Source: Nyssa sinensis (taxonomy: Eukaryota > Streptophyta > Magnoliopsida > Cornales > Nyssaceae). From it: a stretch of 64,000 bases of DNA. Both the position numbers and the translations under genes were made by a program. The DNA lies in NCBI GenBank assembly GCA_008638375.1, contig CM018031.1, forward strand, positions 57,710,688-57,774,687, read 5' to 3'. A model generated the notes under the pieces. That model worked only from the letters and a program-made list of their open reading frames with translations, had not been told where the DNA came from and did not search any database. Of this stretch, positions 25,501-38,500 are shown piece by piece (the first letter of the stretch is position 1; the number at the start of each line of letters is the position of its first letter).

Positions 25501-26961
25501 ATTGTGAGTTATCAAACCAAACATTGAAAAAGTAAAAACCAAATTCTAGGGAGGATTTGGATTCGCTATCTAAACCAAAATTACACGATTAATTCGATGT
25601 CAACAAGGTTTATATAGAACAAATAAAAATTTGAATTTGAATCTGCAGACAAAACTAGGCTTGGGAATTATCGGCTTCTACCCTTCCAAGAAGCTTCATC
25701 ATCCCAGCTACCATTTCCTAACTTGACTCTAATGTCATTGCAAATATTCTACGTTCTGTTTAATGGGTATTGGCTTATATGGTTCTCTCCCTCAGCAAAT
25801 CTCAAGACTGGCTGGCTGAAATTGGATAGCCAGCACTATTTCAACCCCATTAGGGCACCCTATTTCCATGTATGACCATTCCTGATTTTGCTACATTTGT
25901 TCAAGTTTTGAGCAACACAGATCTAGCAATTCCCATAAAAATATTCAAAAATGCCTATTTACATATATGCATACATAATATATTCTGGTAATAATTTGTC
26001 TAAATCAAGATTGATCTGAACTGAAATCTTTGCTTACCTGTGAAGTTACAAACATGAGTTAATTTCTTAAACTGTCACCATGAGAAATATGCTTGTTATC
26101 AAAATTTCCACTCTAAATCAACCAACAATCGGAAACCATATAACTTATGTTAAATGCATTTTGCAAGTACTCATTCCTAGCAATAGATAAATTAAACTAG
26201 TACATCATAATAGATTCTAAACAAACAATTGCAGCAACTTAATTCAGGCTATCACTTTGACTTGATTATGTTTATTCACACCAAACGACACATGTGCTTC
26301 TCTACATGAACCTAGGCTCGGACAAAACTATGCCATGGCAGGAATAAAACAAAGACGGCATGCTCTTCTCCTGATTTTTCTTATAGATTATGGGGTAATT
26401 CTAACTTACTAATTGATAATGAACATGGCCTTGATCAATGAGGTTGCCTGTGTCTCTTTTTTAATTTGTACATTTATTCAATCATACAAGACATCATCAA
26501 GGTCTCAAATAATCAACCCTTGACCGAGTTTAACTGTAATCAAGGGCCAACAGTTAAAAAAAGATGGATTTGAGTGTCTGCACGTGCATTTTAACTAATT
26601 GTTATTATTTAAGTAAACGGCCAATTTAGAAAGCTTTTAATAAATTTTCTATTTACAGAGTTTTGCTACCAAAAATGTTTCTAACAAAACTGTGACAGTG
26701 ACACCAATCTCAATTTACTATGCCAGGGTATGCATTTTTGTGCATAAAACATGTAATACAGAACTATGGCATCCTTGATGCCCAAGGGGCTAGGGATAGG
26801 GGTACATAGACGAATGTCAATTCCAACTAGTAAAGCCAAACATATTGCTTTCCTAGGTTGCTTTCCTCATTAATCTATTTCTTTAGACGACGTAAATTAT
26901 ATTGTTCCTGCTTACTATCTTAAATAAGAATAATGTCCACATCTGCATGCATTTACATCTG
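25271..26961. other. Intergenic DNA upstream of the NAC gene
   Basis: No gene seen. It has a (TA)n tract at 25467-25497. The rest is mixed-composition DNA that probably includes the NAC promoter. Confidence 0.6.
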
Positions 26962-26968
26962 TATAAAA
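26962..26968 (+). promoter_or_regulatory. Candidate TATA box of the NAC gene
   Basis: TATAAAA lies 94 bp upstream of the NAC start codon. It would give a leader of about 65 bp that is pyrimidine-rich (CTCTCCTCAATCTCTCC). Inferred from position only. Confidence 0.4.
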
Positions 26969-27061
26969 TTACAGTTATTTTGGTCGATATATATCATGGC
27001 TTATTGATACTCTTGGCCTCTCCTCAATCTCTCCTTTGGGACAAAGAAGGCGCCTTCCTCC

Positions 27062-28689
27062 ATGCAGAGAGTATCCAGTTCCAGTTTCCAATTCCCTCCT
27101 GGTTTCAGATTCCACCCATCTGATGAAGAGCTCATCATTCATTACTTGCTAAACAAAGTGAATTCACGTCCACTGCCAGCATCTGTTATCGCTGAAATAG
27201 AGCTGTCCAACTACAATCCATGGGAGCTACCCAGTTTTGTTCCCCACCATTTAATTAAAATAATTCCTTCTACCTTCTCTTGGAATATCAATGATGACTG
27301 ATTCTACTTTCTTGTGTTGTATATTATTTCTTTGAATTTACAGAGAAGGCTTTGTTTGGACAAGATGAATGGTATTTCTTCAGCCCGAGAGATAGGAAGT
27401 ACCCTAATGGAGCAAGGCCCAACAGATCGGCAGCTTCAGGTTATTGGAAGGCTACTGGAACTGACAAGCCTATTCTTACATCTTCTGGATCAAAAAGAAT
27501 AGGGGTCAAGAAAGCTCTGGTCTTTTACACCGGTCGTCCTCCGAAGGGAGTTAAGACAGATTGGATCATGAATGAGTATAGATTGCCTGAGACGATGACC
27601 CGACCCTCAAGGTTAAAAGGGTCCATGAGAGTAAGTGGGAACCACTGATATTCGTCAGTGATTACCAATCATTTCTTTTCTATCAGAAGAAGATTCTAAT
27701 CTTCTCCAGAAGATTAACACACTTTTTCCACTCAATTTTGTAAAAACTTGAGTTAGCACAACTCATCATAATTACTAAATCTAGATTGACGGGGGGAAAA
27801 ATGTTATCATATTTCCAAGGTGGAATATTGATATGCCTCCCTCATTGCTAGATGCACAAAACATCTTAAATGAAGTAACCCAGTCCGTATCTCAACTTGA
27901 TTACACAACAAAAACTTTTATATCTGTTGTCATCAATCATTTTGAATCTCTATACCAATACTATTATCAAGATTCTAAAACAAGTCCCAAGGCATAAGCA
28001 TTAAACACAACTGTAATGTTGTCTCTGATATATAGCGATAGATGAGATCAAACATGTTTCATGGAAAGAATTGTCTCTTGATGTAACAGTTGGATGATTG
28101 GGTATTGTGTCGGGTTCGGCAAAAAGGCAACATGTCAAAGAACACATGGGAAGCTCAAGACAGTCCCAGCAAGGAACTGGTGGGGTACTTGCCAAAGTTT
28201 GAGGAGCTCCCTTCAACACATACAAAACCTAATGCAAACATTATCACAGATAATATATTATACAAAGATTACCGTCTATTAGCTTACATGCTCGCCGGCT
28301 ATAGTCTTCCAGCTATTGAAACCATTTCAAGTGCAAATTTTCAACGTGGAAATGTTGGCAACTCATTCGATTCAGTTTATGCAGATAGTTCAGACAAAGG
28401 GAATTCGCCTGTCGAAGTTACTTTCCTTGACAGCTTTTTCAACCCATCAAAGGGGAAACCCAGTGAGGGGAATGGCTATGAGAATCTCCTTCCATCTACC
28501 AAGATGGTAACCAATGACGGCAAAAATGAAGATCTTCTACCTGACAATACACTAACCATCAAGGATACAGACTTCTATAGTCACAATCAGTCTCAAGAAG
28601 ACATTTTCAACCTTAGTCCATCGCATTCCATTGGTAACCTACAGGAGCTTAATGACTCTGTGTTCACAGGAAGATTTCTACAGCAGTAG
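27062..28689 (+). CDS. NAC domain transcription factor (352 aa, three exons)
   Basis: A plant-specific nuclear DNA-binding protein. Exons are 27062-27233, 27344-27630 and 28090-28689; phases join to one frame of 352 codons. The NAC domain covers residues about 9-165 with all five subdomains: [15 protein letters not shown] (A), [15 protein letters not shown] (B), [20 protein letters not shown] with [13 protein letters not shown] (C), [27 protein letters not shown] (D, with the usual nuclear signal; only its core is distinctive) and LDDWVLCRV (E). Intron 1 splits the codon after WELP, the conserved NAC position; its donor CCCA|GTTTTG is weak. Intron 2 (GTAAGT...ACAG) is standard. The C-terminal half is acidic, Ser/Asn-rich and unconserved, as in NAC activation regions. 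It resembles the NAP/NAC25/NAC56-like group, but I do not assign a member. Confidence 0.95.
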
Positions 28690-28985
28690 AGCAACCTTCT
28701 ACAAAAGGCCATTGGTTTATCAATTATGTGGAGCAGTCAGGAGGCTAAGTTAGACTCGTATATCATATAATGTAAATAAGACGAACAAGGCACATCATTT
28801 TCTATGCCATCATGGAACAGTTAATAGTAATACCTATAATTTTACATTGTTGTGATTACCTAATATGGCACATGAGCTTTATATGTATATTTGTATATCT
28901 CTGTTTTTCTGATTTGCAACATTAAAATACAAATAATGTTATTAGTCAAATTTAGTTTATAACTCAATAATATCTCAAACTAAAA
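28690..28985. other. 3' flank of the NAC gene
   Basis: AT-rich, probably including the 3' UTR. GTACTTATCAAAAAAATTC at 28987 resembles the A-tailed 3' end of the LINE family in this window and may be an extremely short LINE end. Confidence 0.5.
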
Positions 28986-29125
28986 GGTACTTATCAAAAA
29001 AATTCAAACTAAGGGGAAAAAGCTTCTTGGGCGCAAAAGAATAAATGAATAAAAATGGACAGACTTTTTGCAAAAATATATCATAATGAAACTTTTGTTG
29101 CACTAGCAGAAAGTCTGATACCACA

Positions 29126-29294
29126 TGTTGGGGAGAATAGGGATTCTACGAAGAGGCACTGATATACATATTGGAACCTAACTTTACCCATAAGCTTAAG
29201 CCAGTAAGGCCTGGATCCGATCAAATAAAATTAGTTCTTCCAGTCATACTAATTACCTGACATGGGACACCAAGCCTCACATATTACCTCAACA
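29126..29294 (-). repeat. TRIM-like LTR, left copy
   Basis: 169 bp with TG...CA-type ends on the minus strand (TGTTGAGG...CCCCAACA). The shared block CATGGGACACCAAGCC and the end TGGGGAGAATAGGG match the right copy. Confidence 0.6.
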
Positions 29295-29515
29295 AACCTC
29301 TCTCTTGACATCCGAGCTACCACATCAACCACAACCAGTATAACTTTCTGACTACACCACGTTCAGATAGTGGTTTTTCTATAGCACTCCACCAAAAACT
29401 CATTCAAGAGTTTGCTCTCCCAATAACCAATGCTTTCTAACAACCTAAGCCTAAGCATTGCGTCACTACGGCATTGAGAGCTGAGATTTTGTCCAGGGTC
29501 TTCAGCTTAGATCTG

Positions 29516-29704
29516 TGTAGAAAATGATCTTCTTGTATCTAAAATTATATGTTTTTACATATTTGGATTCCTATTTAACATGTACAGAGAGAACAAAAAT
29601 ATGGAAAAATAAAAGTCAACCCATATAACTAGCCTAAATATCAGATCTAATTAGAGCCTCAATCATCTCCTACGATTTCCTCCAAATCATTCGGGATTTC
29701 CACA
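29516..29704 (-). repeat. Copia 1 LTR (3' LTR)
   Basis: 189 bp, TGTGGAAATC...TTTTCTACA on the minus strand. Four substitutions relative to the other LTR. Confidence 0.95.
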
Positions 29705-29723
29705 CTCTCCCCCTCAAGTTGGA

Positions 29724-32700
29724 TCATAGATATTGATCATGTCCTAACTTGCAAATAAAATCTTCAAAGCTAGATCTCGGTAATCCCTTAGTGAACACAT
29801 CTGCCACTTGTTCTCTTGTTGGGATATAAGTCATGCAGATTGTCCCCTTCTCAATTTTTTCTTTTATAAAATGCCTGTCCACTTCTATATGTTTAGTCCT
29901 GTCATGTTGAACAGGATTATGAGAAATGCTGATGGCGGCTTTGTTGTCGCAATAGAGTTTGATGGGAAACTCTACTGTGATGTGTAGTTCTTCCAAAAGC
30001 TTTTGTAACCATAGTCCTTCACACATCCCTTGTGCAACCACTCTGAACTCAGCCTCGGCACTACTTTTGGCTACTACACTCTGCTTCTTACCTCTCCATG
30101 TTACTAGATTTCCCCAAACATAGGTACAGTAGCCGGTAGTAGATCTTCTGTCTTCTGTTGATCCTGCCCAATCTGCATCTGTATAAATTTCTACCTTCTT
30201 ACTGTCACACTTCTTAAAGAATAATCCTCGCCCTAGGAGAGCCCTTCAGATATCTAAGGATCTTGTATAACTGCTTCCAAGTGACTTTCCTTTGGTGAAT
30301 GCATGTGTTGGCTAACCACACTTACAGCGAAAGCAATGTCAGGTCTAGTGTGAGAAAGGTAGATCAGTCTGCCTACCAGGTGCTGATATCTCTCTCTATC
30401 CACGGGTTTCCCAGCGTCTCCAATTCTTTTCCCTGCCTTGATAGGAGTATCGCTTGGCTTGCGACCAAGCATGCCAGTCTCAGTCAACAAGTCAAGTACA
30501 TACTTTCTCTAAGAGACACTAATTCCCTTCCTTGATCTGGCAACCTCCATTCCTAGGAAGTATCGCATTTGACCTAGGTCCTTTACCTCAAATTCTGTAG
30601 CTAGAACCTTCTTTAATCTTTCTACCTCTCCTGTGTTATCTCCAGTGAGAATGATGTCATCAACATAGACGATCATGATGGTCCTTCTTCCGTCTTTGGA
30701 CTGTTTGAAGAACATAGTATGATTTGACTGTCCCTGTTGATATCCTTGATTTTTTATCACCTTTGCAAATCTATCAAACCAAGCTCTCGGAGATTGCTTG
30801 AGTCCATACAGGGATTTCCTTCAATTTGCACACTTTGGTTTCTTCTCCCTCTTTGCAAAATCCTGGTGGTATCGTCATGAACACTTCTTTTTCTAGCTCA
30901 CCATTCAGAAAGGCATTCTTGACATCAAACTGATGGAGTGGCTAGTCTAGATTTGCTGCCAAGGATAGAAGGACTCGTATAGTATTCAGCTTTGCCACTG
31001 GTGCAAATGTCTCGGTGTAGTCAATGTTGTAGGTTTGAGTGAACCCATTTGCAACAAGGCGGGCTTTGTATCGCTCTACCAGTGCCATTAGCCTTGTATT
31101 TCACTGTGACCACCCATTTACCGCCCACTGGTTTCTTCCCTCTTGGCAAAGTCATCACCTCCCAAGTCTCATTCTTTTGTAATGCTGTTATTTCTTCCAT
31201 CACTGCCTCTCTCCATTCTGGAATTTCCAAGGCTTCCTAAATATTCTTAGGAATCTCGGACTCTGTCAAGATTAGATATAAAAGCACGACACTTTGTAGA
31301 CAGAGTATTGTAAGATACAAATTTAAAGATAGGGTGGAGAGTACATGAACGAGGTTGCTTTCTAAGAGCAATGGGTAAGTCATCTGTTACCTGGTCAGGA
31401 TTAGAACTAGACTTATGAGGAGTTGGAACTATCACCGGTTCTGATTCTTTTGGTGCTTCGGAGGTGAGGGTCTCAGTTGACTTCAATTTTGGCCTTCTTG
31501 AGTAGACAAGTGTTTCCCTATTTGTTTGTATTTCCGTGCCTCTCCCTGTGTTCAAGGTTCCTTCTGTACTAAGTGAAGAGGTAGATATAGGGGTAGACTC
31601 GAAAACTGCAACATCAAAGTAGTCTGTGTCTAAGGGTCGAGCTTCACTCACAGACTCCCCTTGAAGCGAGTAGTAGGGAGTATCCTCAAAGAAGGTGACG
31701 TTCAGGCTAACATAGAGCTTTTGTGAGAGAGGATCATAGCATTTGTAGCCCTTCTGTGTGGTCAGAGTAGCCAAGGAAGACACATTTAAGTGTCCCTAGG
31801 GTCCAATTTGTTTCGCTTGTGTGTGTGAATATGGACAAATACAGTAGACCCAAAGACACGGGGCAGGAAGATGTGCACTGAGTCGAGACTGGGGAAAAAC
31901 CTCTTGGAATTTTTGGAGAGGCATAGCAAAAGAAAGGACTCGACTTGGCATCTGGTTTATGAGGTATGTGGCCGTCAAAATGGAGTCACCCCAAAATGTT
32001 GATGGCATATGAGAGTTGAACAGCAGGGCATGAGCAGTATCAAGGATATGTCGATTTTTTCGTTCAGCAACCCCATTTTGTTGGGGAGTGTCAACACAAG
32101 AACTTTGGTGGAGAATACCATTCTCTTGAAGGTAAGGGCCCAGGGAGTTATTGAAATACTCAGTACCATTATCAGTACGAAGAATTTGGAATTTTTGTAT
32201 GAAACTGGGTTTGTATCATAGAGTGAAAGTTCATGAAGACGGATTGAACCTCAGTTTTATCAGTCAATAAGTAAACCCAACACAAACGAGTATAGGTCAT
32301 CAATAAAGTAATAAACCATTTTTTTTGGGTCCTATTGGGGGTACGGGAAGGTCCCCATAGATCACTATGAATCAGAGTAAAGGGCATGGATGGTTTATAC
32401 TCAGATCTAGGAAAAGTAGTACGATGGTGTTTAGCAAGTTCACTACACTTCACACTGAAAGTCCAAGGAATTTTTATTCAAACATAGTGAAGGACATAAG
32501 TGCTGCAAATACTGAAAACTAGGATGACCCATTCTTTTGTGCCACAACAAAAGTTCATTATCCCTAGGACTAGATGCAGAATTACAAACATTAGGAGAAC
32601 ATTGTTTACTCATATTGGCTTCGTTGAAGTAGTATAGCCCCTCACATTCCTTAGCACTGCCAATCGTCTTCCCCGATGATAAGTCCTGAAAGACACAATG

Positions 32701-34107
32701 AGAGGGAAGAAATTTAGCTGAGCAATTAGATTGTTTAGTTAACTGGCTAACAGACAGCAAATTGTAAGATAAATTAGGAACATGAAGGACAGGGTCTAGA
32801 GTAATAGTCTCAGAAATACGAATACTTCCCTTGCCGGCAACTGGGGATAAAGTACCATCTGCAATTTTCACTTTTAAATTACCGGCACAAGGTAAATATG
32901 TAGAAAATAAATGATGTGCATCGGTCATATGGTTAGACGCACCAGAGTCAATAATCCAAGGAGTAAAATGAGACTTGGTACTAAGAGCTGTCAGAAATGT
33001 ACCTTTGTGGGCTAAAGAACCAGATGACAGAGTAGTAAAAGACTGACCGAAGGCTTGGAAATTGGAAAAAAGCTCATATAGTTTCGCAAGTTGATCGGAA
33101 TTAAATCCCCCACTCAGAGGTTGTCTGGTGATTGTTGGTGGGCATTTTTTCTGCCTGGGCTTCAATGGAGACCTGATGACCATGGGCTTTATTGGGCTGT
33201 CTGGGGGCTTCCAGTCCGCGGGCTTCCCATGTAAAGTTCAGCAAGTTTCCTTAGTATGGCCCATTTTTTTGCAGTGATCGCAATAAGGCCTTCTGGCCTG
33301 TCTTGGGCCTGATCAGCTTGAGGCCCACGTGAATATAAAGATATAAGAGCTGATGCTTCAGTCCCAGAGGAGGACTGCCCCTTTAACATCACCTTCCTTC
33401 TCTGTTCTTCCCGTCGCACCTCAGCGAAGACTTCTCGGATGGAAGGCAGCGGCTTGTCGACCCAAAATCTGGCTTCGCACGTCGTCGAGCTCACGATTCA
33501 GCCCCGCCAAAAACTCGAATACCCTCTTCGGCTTCCATCTTCTTCTTGAATCGAACGCTGTCACCTAGTGCACTCCCATTCTTCGCCGCAGCTAAGGTCG
33601 AGTTCTTGCCACAATCCCAACATTTCTGTGTAAAACTCTATAACTTCCCGATCTCCTTGCTTCATCTGCCATAGCCTCGTCTTGAGTTCAAAAATTTGAG
33701 ATGTATCTTCAGTATCTGAGTATGTCTCTCGCACGGCGTCCCACACATCCTTTGCCTGTCGGGAGGAACATATTGGTTTTTCCGATGGTTGGCTTCATGG
33801 AGTTAATCAAACGCGATGTTATCAAGGAATTCTTGGACCTGCCATTTTTGGGAGGCAGCTGCTGTCGGTGGAAGGTGGTTGACAAGTTTTGCCAGTAAGA
33901 AAGCCGAGCTTTCCCTTACCGTCGATAATGAGTTTGATGGACTGCGCCCACTCCCGATAGTTCTTACCATTGAGTTTTTCTAATGGTAAGATGGAGTGAA
34001 GAAGTCTCGAACATACCAGCCGAGCTCATGGAAGAGGTAAGCTCTGACTCTCCTTCCTGGTTTGTCAACTGACTGGACTCATGACTGTCTCCCTTTTGGG
34101 CAGCCAT
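29724..34107 (-). pseudogene. Copia 1 gag-pol, multiply frameshifted
   Basis: The likely start codon is at 34107 (MAAQKGDSHESS). Gag pieces include VWDAVRETYSD-like sequence and the zinc knuckle CDHCKKMGHTKETC (about 33240-33290). Protease has IDSGASNHMTD (about 32920-32950). Integrase has WHKRMGHPS, HSDLWGPS and NGVAERKNRH. Reverse transcriptase has WREAVMEEI, then VYVDDIILTGDN (about 30620-30660). RNase H ends with KLYCDNKAAISI and VADVFTKGLP, stopping at 29724. These motifs lie in different frames; I count at least eight breaks, so no polyprotein can be made. Confidence 0.93.
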
Positions 34108-34147
34108 GGATTGCTAGGGTTTCAGAGTATCCCGAGCTCTGATACCA

Positions 34148-34336
34148 TGTAGAAAATGATCTTCTTGTATATAAAATTATATGTTTTTACATATTTGGAT
34201 TCCTATTTAACATGTACAGAGAGAACAAAAATATGAAAAAATAAAAGTCAACCCATATAACTAGCCTAAATATCATATCCAATTAGAGCCTCAATCATCT
34301 CCTACGATTTCCTCCAAATCATTCGGGATTTCCACA
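34148..34336 (-). repeat. Copia 1 LTR (5' LTR)
   Basis: 189 bp; the primer-binding site follows with no spacer on the minus strand. Confidence 0.95.
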
Positions 34337-34372
34337 ATCTGATATCACTAGTTGCACCAGTAGCACACCACG

Positions 34373-34532
34373 TGCTGGGGAGAATAGGGAGTTTATAGAG
34401 AGGCATTGATAGGCATGTTGGAGCCCAACTTGACCCAAGAACTTAGTCTTTGGCGTAATCATATATATTAGTTATTCCTTGTCACACTAATTACCCAACA
34501 TGGGACACCAAGCCCTACACATTACCTCAACA
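34373..34532 (-). repeat. TRIM-like LTR, right copy
   Basis: 160 bp, related to 29126-29294. It begins TGCTGGGGAGAATAGGG and ends ATTACCTCAACA on the plus strand. Confidence 0.55.
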
Positions 34533-34888
34533 ACTTTTTTATGCTCGTGCTACTTGAACTCTTTTACATGTTCCTTAGGCCAACTAATACTCCTTAAATG
34601 TTTTGATATAAGATCATTTATAGATTTATTGGTGTAAAGGAGCTGTATAAGGCTTTTCTTTGACATTCCAACCCCAATTACCAGTGACCACTTCCACCCA
34701 AAGGTTAGGTTATGCAAGTTTTGTGGCTTGGGGGGGACTTGGCTAGGGCTAAAAATTTAAGGTCGACCTCAATTCAAAATGAGCTTGAGCTAGGGAGTTG
34801 GTAAACCCAACGTAACAAACCTAATCTTTACCATATATTTTTCTTAAAGGATAGGTGGTGTGGGAGAGTAATCATGAATATTCGAATT
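34533..34888. other. Short spacer between LTR elements
   Basis: No gene or element recognised. The last five bases, GAATT (34884-34888), are the target duplication of copia 2. Confidence 0.6.
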
Positions 34889-35082
34889 TGTTACAGAATA
34901 TACATGTATAGCCTGTAGGATTATTCCAGAATATGTACAACCTGTAGGATTGACTGTTAGGCTTAATTATAGGGATTCCTAATTAGTTTGCTTCCTATTA
35001 AAGACTCTCATTCTGTGTATATAAATACTTGTACCTATGAATAAAGTGATATATAGAAAACTATTTTTCTCTCTTGTTTACA
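34889..35082 (+). repeat. Copia 2 5' LTR
   Basis: TGTTACAGAATATACATG...CTTGTTTACA. A tandem-like internal repeat (two copies of CAGAATATnnA...CCTGTAGGATT) lies in its first 70 bp. TATATAAATA within it is the likely promoter TATA box, and AATAAA lies downstream. Confidence 0.95.
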
Positions 35083-35532
35083 TGGTATCAGAGCAATTCT
35101 GAAAGTTAGAGTTTTTCCTTTTCTTTTTCTCTTTTCTTTTCCTTCCGGTTATTCTGCCCACAGTGAGCAAAATTAGAAAATTTCTTGGGTCACCCTGTTC
35201 GAGTGACCCCCTATTCTCATCGCCACTCAGGACCAGCAGCCCACCTGCCAATTGGCCTCTCCTTGAAGTCCGGTCGCCAGAAGCCCAACGCGTGAGCCTC
35301 ACGCGCCACCAGAAGCTTTCGCCTTCGTTAGCTACTTCACGCGCTGGCGCGTGGAGGTGCATGCAACTGCGCCTCATCATCCGATCAATCTTTCTGGTGT
35401 TGCCTCACCCTTTCCGACACTTCTGTGTGTCCTGTTGCTTCGCTGCTGTTTGTTTGGACACTGCCTTGGTTGCTTTTGTGTTCTGTTTCTAGGGCTGACT
35501 GGACAGAAGATTTTGGTTGTGACTCATGTGAT

Positions 35533-38500
35533 TCCCATGATGTCCAAAATCACAGAACATAAGTTAACTAGTCCAAATTATTTCAATTGGTGTAAGACTG
35601 TTAGGATTGATCTGCGGAGTATCTCTAAGGATGATCATCTCACTGAAGATCCACCCTACGGATACTACTCGTCAGGAATGGTTGAGAGATGATGCTCACT
35701 TATTCTTGCAAATCAGGAACTCTATTGACACTGAGGTAGTTAGCCTGATTAATCACTGTGAGTATGTTAAAGAGTTGATGGAATATTTAGAATTTATGTA
35801 TTCTGGAAAGGGAAACATTTCACGTATTTATGAAGTTTGTAAGGGCTTTTACCGTGTTGAACAACATGATCAATCTCTTCAGGCCTATTTTATGAATTTC
35901 AAAAGGACCTATGAAGAATTGAATGTCTTGTTACCCTTTAGTTCTGATGTCAAAATCCAGCAAGCTCAACGGGAGCAAATGGCAGTAATGAGTTTCTTGG
36001 CTGGCCTTAATTCTCAGTTTGAGATTGCTAAATCTCATATCCTCTCTAGTGCTGAGATTTTCTTCTCTACACGAGGTTTTTACTAGGGTACTTCGCACAG
36101 ATACCAGTGCATTTGTTACTCCATCTGTTCATGCTCCTAGTGCTCTTGTTAGTCATAATGGTAGGATCTGAAATTGGACGGTCATATCATAGAAATCATA
36201 ACAAGGAGGAAGGTACAAGCAGTCGGGACAATAAAAGTCAGGATGCAGGGGGCGTTATATGTTATTATTGTCATGAGCCGGGCCATACCAAACGCACGTG
36301 CAGAAAATTGCAAAATAAATCTCAGACATCTCACTCAACCTATGTTGCAATTACTCCTGCTACACCTCACTCATCTGAGCAGACCATTACAGTTTCTGCA
36401 GATGAATTTGCTAAATTCACTCAGTACCAAGAAGCATTGAAGAATTCCTCTCACCCTATCACTGCCATTGCTGAGACAGGTAAACCAGATACGTGTCTTC
36501 TTTCCTCTTCCTCACAGTGGGTCACCGATTCTGGTACCACAAATCATATGACAGGTAATCCTAGTCTCTTCTCCACTTTTCAGTCACACACATCTCCCTC
36601 TAATGTTACTTTAACAGATGGTTCTACTTCTTCTGTTCTTAGTTCTGGTACTGTTAGTCCAACTCCATTAATTTCCCTGTCTTTTGTATTGAGTCTACCA
36701 AGATTTTCTTTCAATTTAATGTCTGTCAGTAAACTTACTCGTACCTTGAATTGTTGCATCTCATTTTTTCCTGATCATTGTCTTTTTCAGGATCTTATGA
36801 CAAAGAAGATTATTGGTAAAGGATATGAATCAGGAGGTCTCTACATTCTGGATACCCCGGTGCCCAGGCCCATTGCATGTTCAAGTGTCTTAACTCATTT
36901 TGACGCACATTGTCGGTTGGGACATCCTTCTTTACCTTCTATTGAAGAAACTATGTCCTCAGTTTCATAATGTATTTTCTTTAGATTGTGAGCCGTGTCA
37001 GTTTGCAAAACATCATTGTTTGCTTTCAGTCCCTCGAGTCAATAAAAGGGCTAGTTTTCCCTTTGAGATAGTCCATTCAGATGTTTGGGGTCCGTGTCCT
37101 GTTGTGTCCAAAACTGGATTTCGATATTTTGTTACTTTTGTTGATGATTTTTCTCGTGTGACTTGGCTTTATTTAATGAAGCATCGTTCTGAATTATTTT
37201 CCCAATTTAGTGCCTTTTGTGCTGAAATTAAAACACAGTTTAATGTTTCTGTGCATACATTAAGGAGTGATAATGCCAAAGAATATTTTTCCGATTCATT
37301 TCAGACTTACATGCTTCACAATGGCATTCTTCACCAATCCTCTTGTGTTGACACACCATCTCAGAACGGTGTGGCTGAAAGAAAAAATAGGCATCTCCTT
37401 GAGACAGCCAGGGCACTCTTATTCCAAATGCATGTTCCTAAACAATTTTGGGTTGATGCCGTTTCCATAGCCTGTTTTCTGATTAATCGCATGCCTTCAT
37501 CTGTTCTTAATGGTGAGACTCCTTACAGTGTCCTTTTTCCTACCAAACCTTTGTTTCCTATTGAACCCCGAATATTTGGTAGTACTTATTTTACTCGTGA
37601 TGTTCGTCCCCAGGTCACTAAATTAGATCCCAAGTCTTTAAAATGTGTTTTTCTGGGTTACTCTCGTCTACAAAAGGGGTATCGGTGCTACTGTCCTAGT
37701 CTTAATAAGTATCTTGTGTCAGCTGATGTTACCTTTCTAGAACATATTCCTTTTTTCCCTGCTTCTTCTACTTCTTCCAATAAGGGGGAGAATGATGATT
37801 TGTTGGTTTATAATGTCACATATCAGTCACCTACTGTAGCTCCTACACTTGCTTGCTACACCACCGCCACCACCACCTCCTCTCCGCTATGTTTATTCTA
37901 GACGCCGAGACCTACTTGATACATGTCCGGCCCCTGTCTCTTCTTTGACATCAGATCCAATGACCAGTGATCTTGATCTCCCAATTGCCCTTCGCAAAGG
38001 TAAGCGTCAGTGCACTTATTCTATTTCATCGTTTGTTTCTTATGATCACTTGTCTTCTTCTTCTTGTTCTTTTGTTGCCTCCCTTGCTTTTGTGACTATT
38101 CCCAAAACTGTAAATGAAGCATTGTCCCATCCTGACTGGCGTGATGCTATGATTGAAGAGATGAATGCCTTAGATGCTAATGGTACTTGGGATTTAGTGC
38201 ACTTACCTGCAGGAAAGAAAGCTATTGGCTGTAAATGGGTGTTTGCCATCAAATTCAATTTTGATGGCTCCGTGGCTCGCCTTAAAGCCCGTCTTGTGGC
38301 TAAAGGTTATGCTCAGACTTATGGTATGGATTATTTTGACAATTTCTCCCCAGTCGCTAAATTGACCTCTATTCATTTATTTATTTCTATGGCAGCTACT
38401 AATGCTTGGCCTTTACATCAGTTAGACATAAAAAATGCCTTCTTACATGGTGATCTCCAGGAAGAAGTGTATATGGAGCAATCACCTGGGTTTGTTGCTT

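Larger units (their letters stand above)
29516..34336 (-). mobile_element. Ty1/copia LTR retrotransposon 1, complete structure, non-functional ORF
   Basis: 4821 bp. Identical-length LTRs of 189 bp lie at 29516-29704 and 34148-34336 and differ at only 4 positions. The 5-bp target duplication ATCTG flanks it (29511-29515 and 34337-34341). On the minus strand the primer-binding site TGGTATCAGAGC directly abuts the 5' LTR (34136-34147), and the polypurine tract GAGGGGGAGAG abuts the 3' LTR (29705-29715). Domain order is gag, protease, integrase, reverse transcriptase, RNase H, which is diagnostic of copia. It sits inside the TRIM-like element and so is younger than it. Confidence 0.95.
28986..34532 (-). 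mobile_element. TRIM-like small LTR element split by a copia insertion
   Basis: Two related short repeats in the same orientation lie at 29126-29294 (169 bp) and 34373-34532 (160 bp). On the minus strand they run TGTTGAGG (or close) to CCCCAACA or CCCCAGCA. Left of the first is a primer-binding site (TGGTATCAGAC on the minus strand, 29113-29123) and right of it a purine run (AAGAGAGAGG, minus strand) as expected for a polypurine tract. With the copia element removed, the piece between the two repeats is only about 250 bp and non-coding, which is the TRIM format. The right repeat has a weaker primer-site-like sequence. The left repeat having internal-type sequence on both sides suggests a tandem LTR-internal-LTR-internal arrangement. 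Confidence 0.55.

Noticed and set aside
28987..29005. GTACTTATCAAAAAAATTC, also near 60772, as LINE 3' ends
   Set aside because: The match to the LINE tail is under 20 bases and AT-rich, too short to call an insertion.
30196..30535. Plus-strand frames over the copia 1 polyprotein
   Set aside because: They are complements of reverse transcriptase and RNase H coding sequence on the minus strand.
35163..35492. 109-codon frame in the copia 2 leader
   Set aside because: It lies between the primer-binding site and gag, has no copia motif, and looks like a GC-rich untranslated leader.
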